64,000 bases of DNA from Roseomonas mucosa ATCC BAA-692 (lineage in GTDB: Bacteria > Pseudomonadota > Alphaproteobacteria > Acetobacterales > Acetobacteraceae), in contig NZ_JHWD01000004.1 in assembly GCF_000622225.1 (NCBI RefSeq), positions 62,001-126,000 of the forward strand, written 5' to 3'. Positions within the stretch are counted from its first letter, which is position 1, and every line of letters starts with the position of its first letter. The translations under genes and the position numbers were made by a program. The notes beneath the pieces were generated by a model. It saw nothing but the letters and a program-made list of their open reading frames with translations, searched no databases and was not told where the DNA came from. Shown piece after piece: positions 25,860 through 33,807 of the stretch.

Positions 25860-27209
25860 TCAGCGGCCGTAGCCGGCCTGGCGCATGGTGCGCTCGGTGG
25901 CGGACTGCGCCGCCTTGAGCGCCGCGTCGATGCTGGTCTGCCCGGTCAGCGTGCCCGCGACGGTCTGCCCCACCTGCGTGCCGATGCCCTGGAATTCCGG
26001 GATCGCCACGAACTGCGCGCCGGTATAGGGGCGCGGGTTCTTCGTGTCGCCGTTCGGGTTGGCGGTCTCGATCGCCTTCAGCACAAAGGAGGCGAAGGGC
26101 GCGGCCTTCTGGTAGTCCGCGTTCTCATAGGTCGAGCGGCGCGTGCCCGGCGGCACGGCGACCCAGCCATTCTCCTGCGCCACGAGCTGGATGTACTCCT
26201 TCGACGTCGCCCAGGTGGTGAAGGTCTTCGCCGCCTCCTTCTGCTTCGAGGAAGCGGGGATGCCCAGGTTCCAGCTCCAGAGCCAGGTCGGGCCGCCCTT
26301 GAAGTCGCCCACCGGGATCGGCGCGAAGGCGATCTTGTCCGCCACCTGCGACTGCCTGGTGTCGTAGAGCAGCCCGGCCGCGACCGTGGAATCGATCCAC
26401 ATGCCGCAGCGCCCGCCCGCCGTCAGGGCGAGGTTCTCGTTGAAGCCGTTCGAGGTGGCTCCCGGCGGGCCGTAGTTCTTCAGCACGTCGTTGTAGTAGG
26501 TGAGCGCCTTGTGCCATTCCGGCGTGTCGATCGTGGCCTTCCAGCTCTTGTCGAACCACTGTCCGCCGAAGGTCGTTACCAGCGAGGTGACATAGGCCAT
26601 GTTCTCGCCCCAGCCCGGCTTGCCGCGCAGGCAGATGCCGAAGACCTGGCCGGGCTTGTCGGTGATCTTGGCGGCCGCGTCCTTCACCTGGTCATAGGTC
26701 GGCTGCTCCGGCATGGTGATGCCGGCCTTCTGGAACAGGTCCTTGCGGTAGTAGGTCATGGCGCTCTCGCCATAGAACGGCAGGGCGTAGAGCTTGTTCT
26801 CGTAGGTGAGCCCCTCGCGGACCGGCTTCAGCAGGTCATCGACGTCATAGCTGGCGGGCAGGTTCTCCATCGGCTCCAGCCAGCCCTGCTTGGCCCAGAT
26901 CGGCACCTCGTAGTTGCCAATGGTCATGATGTCGAACTGGCCGGCCTTCGTCGCGATGTCGGTGGTGACGCGCTGGCGCAGCACGTTCTCCTCCAGCACC
27001 ACCCAGCGCAGCTTGATGTCGGGGTGCTGCTGCTCGAACTTCGCGGAAAGCCGCTGCATCACCACCATGTCGCCGTTGTTGACGGTGGCGATGGTGAGCG
27101 TGGTCTGGGCCAGGGCGTCGCCGCTGCCGAGGGACAGGCCCGCGAGTGAGGCCAGCGAGAAACTGGCGGCCAGCACCGTGATCCTGCCGCGTGGACGCAT
27201 GGAGGCCAT
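25860..27209 (-). CDS. polyol ABC transporter substrate-binding protein (SmoE type)
   Basis: This family 1 extracellular solute-binding protein has about 449 residues. A signal peptide precedes DALAQTTLTIATVNNGDM. The body shows FDIMTIGNYEVPIWAKQGWL and the FYGESAMTYYRKDLF segment seen in sorbitol/mannitol binding proteins. Methionines at 27218, 27209 and 27200 are all possible, and 27209 has GAGG 9 nt upstream. It is the first gene of the minus-strand polyol operon. No regulator gene is attached. Confidence 0.9.
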   Translation of the reverse strand: MASMRPRGRITVLAASFSLASLAGLSLGSGDALAQTTLTIATVNNGDMVVMQRLSAKFEQQHPDIKLRWVVLEENVLRQRVTTDIATKAGQFDIMTIGNYEVPIWAKQGWLEPMENLPASYDVDDLLKPVREGLTYENKLYALPFYGESAMTYYRKDLFQKAGITMPEQPTYDQVKDAAAKITDKPGQVFGICLRGKPGWGENMAYVTSLVTTFGGQWFDKSWKATIDTPEWHKALTYYNDVLKNYGPPGATSNGFNENLALTAGGRCGMWIDSTVAAGLLYDTRQSQVADKIAFAPIPVGDFKGGPTWLWSWNLGIPASSKQKEAAKTFTTWATSKEYIQLVAQENGWVAVPPGTRRSTYENADYQKAAPFASFVLKAIETANPNGDTKNPRPYTGAQFVAIPEFQGIGTQVGQTVAGTLTGQTSIDAALKAAQSATERTMRQAGYGR

Positions 27210-27539
27210 CGGTCTCATCCTCACATCTTCTTGTGCTGTTCGTGGACGTCCAAGAACGGTGCCCTGGCGCGGCGGAAGTCGTCCCACCTCCGCCATTTCC
27301 CGTCAAGTTTTGGCATAACCCATGCGCGTAGCCCCTTTGGCGCGGCATTCACGGACCGGGCGCCTGTGTCGGCGCCGCTTCGCCGCCTCCCCGTGATGGC
27401 CGCGAAAGCTCCCGGACGGCTGTTCCGGGGATGGTCCGGAAAGGGCCGTCAGGCGGGGCGGGAACCCCGGCGAGGCGGTGGCGAGAGAAGCGCCGGCAGG
27501 GGGGCGACATCGCATCCGGGACATGGCATCCTCACATCC
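27210..27539. other. divergent intergenic region, polyol operon / SixA-like gene
   Basis: No gene is apparent. The region must hold the promoter of the six-gene polyol operon (minus strand) and that of the phosphatase gene (plus strand). The least GC-rich part is 27298-27320. A TTGACG-like hexamer reads on the minus strand there, but I find no matching -10 box. No strong palindrome was seen. Confidence 0.45.
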
Positions 27540-28064
27540 ATGCGACGGCTTCTGCTGCTCCGCCATGCGAAATCCTCCTGGGACGACCCGGCGCTTTCCG
27601 ACCATGCCCGCCCGCTGAACAGCCGCGGCCGGAAGGCGGCGGCCGCCGTCGCGCAGCTTTTCCACCGGCTGAACCTGGCTCCCGACCTGGTGCTGGTCTC
27701 CTCCGCCCGCCGCACGCTGCAAACGCTGGAGGCGCTCTCCCCCCTCCCCGGCCAGCCCAGGATCGAGGCCACGGACAGCCTCTATCTCGCCACGCCCGAC
27801 ACGATGCTGGAGGCCATCCGGCTCGTGCCGGAGGAGACGCATTGCGTCCTGATGATCGGGCACAACCCCGGGATGCACGAGCTCGCAATGAAGCTCCTCG
27901 GCCGCCCGGCCCTGGAGGATCCGCAGGGAGATGCGCACCGGCTCGGCGAAGGCTATCCCACCGCTGCCCTGGCCGAATTCACGGTGGAGGGAGCCTGGGA
28001 CCGGCTCTCGGCCGGCGGTGGCCGTCTCGTGCGATTCGTGACCCCCGCCGACTTGGCGGACTGA
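27540..28064 (+). CDS. SixA-like histidine phosphatase
   Basis: The 174-residue protein is a small histidine phosphatase (phosphoglycerate mutase superfamily). The phosphohistidine motif is RHAK from residue 8 (LLLLRHAKSSW), the second conserved histidine is in IGHNPGMHELA, and SARRTLQTLE carries the second arginine. E. coli SixA dephosphorylates phosphohistidine proteins. The target here is unknown. The ATG at 27540 is the first codon of the LLLLRHAK strand. Confidence 0.9.
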   Translation: MRRLLLLRHAKSSWDDPALSDHARPLNSRGRKAAAAVAQLFHRLNLAPDLVLVSSARRTLQTLEALSPLPGQPRIEATDSLYLATPDTMLEAIRLVPEETHCVLMIGHNPGMHELAMKLLGRPALEDPQGDAHRLGEGYPTAALAEFTVEGAWDRLSAGGGRLVRFVTPADLAD

Positions 28065-28189
28065 CCGGCGCCCCCGTCCCAGCGAACGGGGTGAAACCCG
28101 GCGTCACCCTGGATGTTGCAGATCGCGCCAGGGGGCTTCATCCCCGCGGCTCCTTGTCCCGATCCTGTCGTTCAGAGGAGTTTCGCACC

Positions 28190-28342
28190 ATGTCCAGAAC
28201 CATAGCGGCCGTCGTGACCGCCTGCCTGCTGCTGGGGTCCGCCACCCTGCTCAGCGCCTGCAATACCGTGTCGGGCGCCGGCGAGGATGTCTCGGCGGTC
28301 GGCAACGCGGTCACCCGTGGCGCCGACCGCGCCAAGCCGTAA
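28190..28342 (+). CDS. entericidin-like small lipoprotein
   Basis: This 50-residue protein has a lipoprotein signal peptide ending in the lipobox LSAC with Cys24, followed by NTVSGAGEDVSAVGNAV, which matches the EcnA/EcnB entericidin pattern (NTxxGxGxD). Entericidins are short envelope lipoproteins, in E. coli a toxin-antidote pair; in alphaproteobacteria single copies are common and their role is unclear. GAGGAG with a 9-nt spacer precedes the ATG. Confidence 0.88.
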   Translation: MSRTIAAVVTACLLLGSATLLSACNTVSGAGEDVSAVGNAVTRGADRAKP

Positions 28343-28750
28343 GCTCGACCGCAGCCCGTCGCCGCCCCCGGGGGCAGCGCGACAATGGCGGCAGGCCGTG
28401 GCCGTATCGGCGGCCATGCCGGGAACGGCCCCAGCCACAGTCCCCTCCCTCAACGGACATTGGGACTGGCAATCCGCGCCGGACGAAGGCATATAGCCCG
28501 GCTCAAGGGTGCGGCCACCGGCCGCTCTCCACTTCCGCGCACGCGGTGGTGCACATGGACGAGCCGCGCCGCGGCGTTTCCGGCCACATGGTTTCCTGCC
28601 GCCCCACTATCGCGGCCCTCCATGCCGCCCGAGACGCCGGGCACCCGAATCCTCGGGTTGCCGACCGTCCCAACCGCACCGTCCCGCGTCGCATCCACAG
28701 TCTTGCCCGGCGGCCCATGGCCACGGGGCGGGACGCATTAGGACGACCGC
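28343..28750. other. 408-nt leader region upstream of pnp
   Basis: No gene is supported. Overlapping short frames have no family features. A small hairpin ACCCGA-ATCC-TCGGGT lies at 28643-28658. In most proteobacteria rpsO sits directly before pnp, but no S15-like protein is encoded here in any frame. Long pnp leaders elsewhere carry an RNase III-cleaved stem for autoregulation. No long stem is obvious by eye. Confidence 0.5.
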
Positions 28751-30970
28751 ATGTTCGACCACTACTACCGCAAGGACATCGCCTGGGGCGGCAAGACCCT
28801 GACGCTGGAGACGGGCAAGGTGGCCCGCCAGGCCGATGGCGCCGTGATGGCCCGCCTGGGCGATACCATCGTGCTCTGCACAGCGGTCGGTAGCCGTTCG
28901 GTCAAGCCCGGGCAGGACTTCTTCCCGCTGACCGTCAACTACCAGGAGAAGGCTTTCGCCGCGGGCAAGATCCCCGGCGGCTTCTTCAAGCGCGAGGGTC
29001 GTCCCTCCGAGAGCGAGACGCTGATCTCGCGCCTCATCGACCGGCCGATCCGCCCGCTCTTCCCCGAAGGCTTCCGCAACGAGGTCCAGGTCATCGCGAC
29101 GGTGCTGTCGCATGACATGGAGAACGACCCGGACATGGTGGCGATGGTCGGTTGCTCCGCCGCCCTGACGCTGTCCGGCATTCCCTTCTTCGGCCCGGTG
29201 GCCTCGGCGCGCGTCGGCTATATCGACGGCCAGTACGTGCTGAACCCGACGCTGGAGGAGCGCAAGCGCTCGCAGCTCGACCTCGTGGTCGCCGGCACCG
29301 CCGAGGGCGTGCTGATGGTGGAGTCCGAGGCACAGGAGCTCTCCGAGGAGGTGATGCTCGGCGCCGTGGAATTCGGCCACCGGGGCTTCCAGCCCGTGAT
29401 CCAGGGCATCATCGAGCTGGCCGAGCATGCCGCCAAGGAGCCCTGGCCGCTGGCCGAGGCCGATGAGGGCCTGACGGCGCTCAAGGCCCGCATCGCCGGG
29501 CTGGGCCGCGACAAGATGGCCGAGGCCTACAAGGAGACGCAGAAGCTTCTCCGCCAGGGCAAGGTCGGCGAGGTCAAGAAGGAGGTCCTGGCGGCGCTGG
29601 AGGCCGAGGGCCTCGACGTGGCCGCCGCCAAGGGTCTGCTCAAGGACCTGGAGGCGGACGTGGTCCGCAACGCGATCCTCGACACGGGCATCCGCATCGA
29701 CGGCCGCGACACCCGCACCGTCCGCCCGATCATGGCCGAGGTCGGCGTGCTGCCGCGCGCCCATGGCTCCGCCCTTTTCACCCGTGGTGAGACCCAGGCG
29801 CTCGCCGTGGCGACGCTGGGCACCGGGCAGGACGAGCAGATCATCGACCAGCTCGCCGGCGAGTACCGCGAGAACTTCCTGCTGCACTACAACTTCCCCC
29901 CCTACTCGGTGAACGAGACGGGCCGCATGGGCTCGCCGGGGCGGCGTGAGGTCGGCCATGGCAAGCTCGCCTGGCGCGCCATCCACCCGCTCCTGCCGGA
30001 GAAGGAGAAGTTCCCGTACACGATGCGCGTGGTCTCCGAGATCACGGAGTCGAACGGCTCCTCCTCCATGGCCACCGTCTGCGGCACCTCCCTGTCGCTG
30101 ATGGATGCGGGCGTGCCGCTGAAGCGCCCCTGTGCCGGCATCGCCATGGGCCTGATCAAGGAGGATCGCGGCTTCGCCGTGCTCTCCGACATCCTGGGCG
30201 ACGAGGACCACCTCGGCGACATGGACTTCAAGGTGGCCGGCACCGAGCAGGGCGTGACCGCGTTGCAGATGGACATCAAGATCACGTCCATCACCTTCGA
30301 CATCATGAAGACCGCCCTGGAGCAGGCCCGTGACGGCCGCATCCACATCCTGGGCGAGATGGCGAAGGGCCTGTCCGGCGCCCGCACCGACGTCTCGGCG
30401 AATGCCCCCAAGGTCACGATCATCAACGTGCCCAAGGACAAGATCCGCGAAGTGATCGGCACGGGCGGCAAGGTGATCCGCGAGATCGTCGAGCAGACCG
30501 GCACCAAGATCGACATCGAGGACGACGGGACGATCAAGATCGCCTCGTCCAGCCCGGAGGCGACCCAGGCCGCGATCGACCGCATCAAGGGCATCACCGC
30601 CGAGGCCGAGATCGGCACGATCTACAACGGCACCGTGGTGAAGACCGCCGATTTCGGCGCCTTCGTGAACTTCCTCGGCGCCAAGGACGGCCTTGTCCAC
30701 ATCTCCGAGCTGTCGCAGGACCGGGTCAACAAGACCACCGACATCGTCAACGTGGGCGACAAGGTGAAGGTCAAGGTCATCGGTTTCGACGACCGCGGCA
30801 AGGTGAAGCTGTCCATGCGGGTGGTCGATCAGGCGACCGGCGCGGACATCACCGAGCAGGTCGGCGCCCGCCGCCCCCGCCCCGAGGGCGAGGAAGGTGG
30901 AGAGGGCCGCCGCGACCGTGGGGACCGGGGCGACCGGGGCCGTGGCCCGCGGCGCGACTTCCGCGACTGA
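28751..30970 (+). CDS. pnp: polyribonucleotide nucleotidyltransferase (PNPase)
   Basis: The 739-residue exoribonuclease degrades RNA by phosphorolysis and works in the RNA degradosome. Two RNase PH cores are separated by the alpha-helical region. The KH domain shows [15 protein letters not shown] with its GxGG loop at 570-573, and the S1 domain begins around [18 protein letters not shown] (about 620). The tail from about 700 is an Arg/Asp/Gly-rich segment with RGDRGDRG-type repeats, likely disordered. Length and order are normal. The ATG has AGGACG upstream. Confidence 0.98.
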   Translation: MFDHYYRKDIAWGGKTLTLETGKVARQADGAVMARLGDTIVLCTAVGSRSVKPGQDFFPLTVNYQEKAFAAGKIPGGFFKREGRPSESETLISRLIDRPIRPLFPEGFRNEVQVIATVLSHDMENDPDMVAMVGCSAALTLSGIPFFGPVASARVGYIDGQYVLNPTLEERKRSQLDLVVAGTAEGVLMVESEAQELSEEVMLGAVEFGHRGFQPVIQGIIELAEHAAKEPWPLAEADEGLTALKARIAGLGRDKMAEAYKETQKLLRQGKVGEVKKEVLAALEAEGLDVAAAKGLLKDLEADVVRNAILDTGIRIDGRDTRTVRPIMAEVGVLPRAHGSALFTRGETQALAVATLGTGQDEQIIDQLAGEYRENFLLHYNFPPYSVNETGRMGSPGRREVGHGKLAWRAIHPLLPEKEKFPYTMRVVSEITESNGSSSMATVCGTSLSLMDAGVPLKRPCAGIAMGLIKEDRGFAVLSDILGDEDHLGDMDFKVAGTEQGVTALQMDIKITSITFDIMKTALEQARDGRIHILGEMAKGLSGARTDVSANAPKVTIINVPKDKIREVIGTGGKVIREIVEQTGTKIDIEDDGTIKIASSSPEATQAAIDRIKGITAEAEIGTIYNGTVVKTADFGAFVNFLGAKDGLVHISELSQDRVNKTTDIVNVGDKVKVKVIGFDDRGKVKLSMRVVDQATGADITEQVGARRPRPEGEEGGEGRRDRGDRGDRGRGPRRDFRD

Positions 30971-31195
30971 GGCCCAGGGGGCCTGTGCCCGGCCACCGGC
31001 CGGCACGGGCCCCGGCCCGGACATCGCCGCTCCGGACTTGCCTAGAGAGGAAAATACCCTCCCAGGTTGCTCCCGGTGCCGGCGGCTTTTCCGGCAATCT
31101 TACAAATCGGTGAAGACAGGCCGCATTTCCCCTCGATTCGGGAGGGTGGCCGGTCCATATCGGGACCCGTTCCAGGAATTTCAGGATAGCGTGCC

Positions 31196-32596
31196 GTGAA
31201 GGCGATCAACGCAATACGCATGGGGGGCGTAGACGTCCTCCCTCTCGTCGAGGGTGGAAAGGGTGTTTCCGCCACCAATGGTGCGTCCTGCGGTGGCTGG
31301 GCCGAGGCCGGTGGCGTGGGCACCTTCTCCGGTGTCAATGCCGACAGCTATGACGCCGACGGGCATGTCGTCCCGCAGGTCTACCACGGCTCCACCCGCC
31401 GCGAGCGGCACGAGGAACTGGTGCAGTACGGTATCGCCGGCGGCATCGCCCAGGCGCGGGAGGCGCATGAGCGCTCCAACGGCCGGGGCCGCGTCCACAT
31501 CAACGTGCTGTGGGAGATGGGCGGGGCGGAGCGCGTGCTGCGCGGTGTGCTGGAGGGGGCCAGGGGCCTCGTCCATGGTGTCACCTGCGGCGCGGGCATG
31601 CCCTACAAGCTCAGCGAGATCGCGCGGGAATACCGCGTCCACTACTATCCGATCGTCTCCTCCGCCCGGGCCTTCAGCGCCCTCTGGAAGCGTGCCTATC
31701 ACAAGGCGCAGGACTGGCTGGGCGGCGTGGTCTACGAGGACCCCTGGCTGGCGGGTGGCCATAACGGCCTGTCCAACAGCGAGGACCCGCGCAAGCCGGA
31801 GGACCCCTTCCCCCGCGTGCTGAAGCTGCGCGAGCAGATGCGCCAGTTCGGCCTGGGCGACGTGCCGATCATCATGGCCGGCGGCGTCTGGTGGCTGGAG
31901 GAGTGGGAGGACTGGATCAACAACCCGGAGCTCGGCCCCATCGCCTTCCAGTTCGGCACCCGTCCGCTGGTGACGCAGGAAAGCCCGATCCCCGATGCCT
32001 GGAAGCAGCGCCTGCTGACACTGAAGCCCGGCGACGTGTCGCTGCAGAATTTCTCGCCGACCGGCTTCTACTCCTCCGCCGTGCGCAACGACTTCCTGCA
32101 CGGCCTGGAGGGGCGCTCGCACCGCCAGGTGGCCTATACCTCCGAGGCGATCGGGGAGCATTCCGCCCGCTACGGCGTCGGCCCGCGCAAGCGGCCGGTC
32201 TATCTCGTGCCCGGCGACCTCGTGCGGGTGCAGCAATGGGAGAGCGAGGGCTTCACCGAGGCCCTGCGCACCCCGGACGACACGCTGGTCTTCGTGACGC
32301 CCGAGGAATCCCGCCAGATCCTGGCCGATCAGGTGGCCTGCATGGGCTGCCTGTCGCAGTGCCGCTTCTCCAACTGGTCGCAGCACGAGCCGGATTTCAG
32401 CAACGGCAAGAAGGCCGATCCGCGCAGCTTCTGCATCCAGAAGACGCTGCAGGACATCGCCCATGGCGGCGACCCGGAGCAGAACCTCATGTTCTCGGGA
32501 CACAACGCCTACCGCTTCGGGCAGGACCCCTTCTATTCCAACGGCTTCATCCCGACGGTGCGGCAGCTGGTGGAGCGGATCCTCACCGGCCGCTGA
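31196..32596 (+). CDS. nitronate monooxygenase-family flavoprotein with C-terminal cysteine cluster
   Basis: The 466-residue protein resembles NAD(P)H-dependent flavin oxidoreductases of the 2-nitropropane dioxygenase (nitronate monooxygenase) group: an FMN TIM-barrel with HVNVL-like HINVLWEMGG, VTCGAGMPYKL, and DVPIIMAGGVW. It is about 100 residues longer than typical members. The extra part holds Cys382-x2-Cys385-x3-Cys389-x23-Cys413, a pattern that could bind a metal or iron-sulphur cluster. The start is a GTG at 31196. The substrate is unknown, and a strong terminator follows. Confidence 0.8.
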   Translation: MKAINAIRMGGVDVLPLVEGGKGVSATNGASCGGWAEAGGVGTFSGVNADSYDADGHVVPQVYHGSTRRERHEELVQYGIAGGIAQAREAHERSNGRGRVHINVLWEMGGAERVLRGVLEGARGLVHGVTCGAGMPYKLSEIAREYRVHYYPIVSSARAFSALWKRAYHKAQDWLGGVVYEDPWLAGGHNGLSNSEDPRKPEDPFPRVLKLREQMRQFGLGDVPIIMAGGVWWLEEWEDWINNPELGPIAFQFGTRPLVTQESPIPDAWKQRLLTLKPGDVSLQNFSPTGFYSSAVRNDFLHGLEGRSHRQVAYTSEAIGEHSARYGVGPRKRPVYLVPGDLVRVQQWESEGFTEALRTPDDTLVFVTPEESRQILADQVACMGCLSQCRFSNWSQHEPDFSNGKKADPRSFCIQKTLQDIAHGGDPEQNLMFSGHNAYRFGQDPFYSNGFIPTVRQLVERILTGR

Positions 32597-32624
32597 GCGC
32601 TCCGCACCGGCAAGACCAGGAAAA

Positions 32625-32657
32625 GGGCTGTCCGCCAATGGCGGGCAGCCCTTTTTT
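32625..32657 (+). terminator. intrinsic terminator of the flavoprotein gene
   Basis: GGGCTGTCCGCC pairs with GGCGGGCAGCCC (one G-U) around a short AAT loop, followed by six T residues. Four A residues precede the stem, so it can also serve transcripts coming from the minus strand efflux operon, whose last gene ends at 32687. Confidence 0.9.
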
Positions 32658-32686
32658 CCATGCCCCCGCCCCCGGCGGGATCGGCG

Positions 32687-33607
32687 TCACATATTGTCGC
32701 GCATCCATTCCAGCAATCGGCCGCCGAGGCCCGAACGCTGCTCGCTTTCCGGCCCGACATCGATCGAGGCCGTCATGCCCACCACCAGGGTCACCTCCGG
32801 CGGCAGATCCCTGATGGAAACCCGGACCGGGATACGCTGCGCCAGCCGGACCCAGGTGAAGACCGGGTTCACCGCCGGCAGCCCGCGGTTGTTGGTGGCG
32901 TCGTTGGAATCCGCGATGCCGCGCCCGATGCTCTCCACCCGCCCCTCGAAGGGCGTGTTGTAGCCCATCAACCGGATCCGGGCCGGGTCGCCAGGGCGGA
33001 TCGCGTGCAGCTTGGTTTCCTCGAAATACCCCTCGATCCAGAAGGAATCCGCATCCACCACGGCTATCTGCGCGACGCCCGTGCTGACATAGGCGCCGGC
33101 CCGCAGCCGCAGATGCGTGACATAGCCGTTCACCGGCGACACCACGGTCGAACGCGCGAGGTTCAGCTTGGCCACGTCCAGCGACGCCTTGGCCTGGTCG
33201 AGCGTGGCCTCGGCCACCCGCATGGTGTTCTCCGCCTTCTCCCTGGCCTCCTCCGAGGCATAGACCGTCAGCCGCTGCTGCCGCCGGGATTCGGACCGGG
33301 CGAAGCTCAACTGGTTCTGCGCGCTCTCCAGCGCGGCCTGGGCCTGCGCCAGGGCAAGGCGGAAGCGGGTGGGATCGACCTGGAACAGCACGTCGTTCTT
33401 GTGGACGAACTGGTTGTCCTGCACCGGAACGTCCACGACGGTGCCGGCCACCTCAGAGGCGACGTTCACGACCTGGGCCTGGACGCGTCCGTCACGGGTC
33501 CAGGGCGAGAGCATGTAGGACTGCCACAGCATCACCACGAGGACGCCGGCAATGACGACCGCCGCCAGGGTGATCAGGACTCGGAGGGCGGATTGCAGGA
33601 ATCTCAT
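32687..33607 (-). CDS. membrane fusion protein of an aromatic-acid-type efflux pump
   Basis: This is a HlyD/AaeA-type periplasmic adaptor of 306 residues. There is an N-terminal membrane anchor (about 7-30), biotinyl-lipoyl halves (VASEVAGTVVDVPVQDNQFV and VVSPVNGYVTHLRLRAG) around an alpha-helical coiled-coil hairpin (about 95-165), and a beta-barrel domain. It would link the FUSC protein encoded upstream to an outer-membrane channel. It is the last gene of the MarR-FUSC-DUF1656-HlyD operon. Confidence 0.92.
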   Translation of the reverse strand: MRFLQSALRVLITLAAVVIAGVLVVMLWQSYMLSPWTRDGRVQAQVVNVASEVAGTVVDVPVQDNQFVHKNDVLFQVDPTRFRLALAQAQAALESAQNQLSFARSESRRQQRLTVYASEEAREKAENTMRVAEATLDQAKASLDVAKLNLARSTVVSPVNGYVTHLRLRAGAYVSTGVAQIAVVDADSFWIEGYFEETKLHAIRPGDPARIRLMGYNTPFEGRVESIGRGIADSNDATNNRGLPAVNPVFTWVRLAQRIPVRVSIRDLPPEVTLVVGMTASIDVGPESEQRSGLGGRLLEWMRDNM

Positions 33608-33612
33608 TTTCT

Positions 33613-33807
33613 CTACCGGAGCAGCACGAGCAGGGAGACGATGGAAAGGAAAAGGCAGACCTCGAAAAGCGCCGGGTGCCAGATCCGGCCCAGCACGCCC
33701 AGGCGGCCGAGGACGGAGCGGCAGAGGGCGAAGATCGCCAGGGCGAGCAGCCCCTCGACCACGATTGGCGCCAGGTAGACGCCGCCGATACTGATTTCCG
33801 CCAGCAT
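33613..33807 (-). CDS. DUF1656 small membrane protein (AaeX-like)
   Basis: The 64-residue protein has two hydrophobic helices (about 12-30 and 46-63) and fits DUF1656, the AaeX family found between AaeA- and AaeB-type genes. Its ATG overlaps the stop of the FUSC gene by one base (TGATG), and the HlyD gene starts 5 nt after its stop. Function is unknown beyond association with this efflux pump type. Confidence 0.88.
   Translation of the reverse strand: MLAEISIGGVYLAPIVVEGLLALAIFALCRSVLGRLGVLGRIWHPALFEVCLFLSIVSLLVLLR

Noticed and set aside
28385-28741. Possible small gene in the pnp leader
   Set aside because: No ribosome-binding site and a biased composition. Several frames overlap in this region.
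30971-31020. GC-rich hairpin after pnp as a terminator
   Set aside because: GTGCC/GGCAC-type arms exist but the stem has bulges and no T-tract, so I did not list it as a feature.
28607-31024. Open frame of 805 codons on the minus strand opposite pnp
   Set aside because: pnp is unmistakable, and the antisense translation is biased and unrecognisable.
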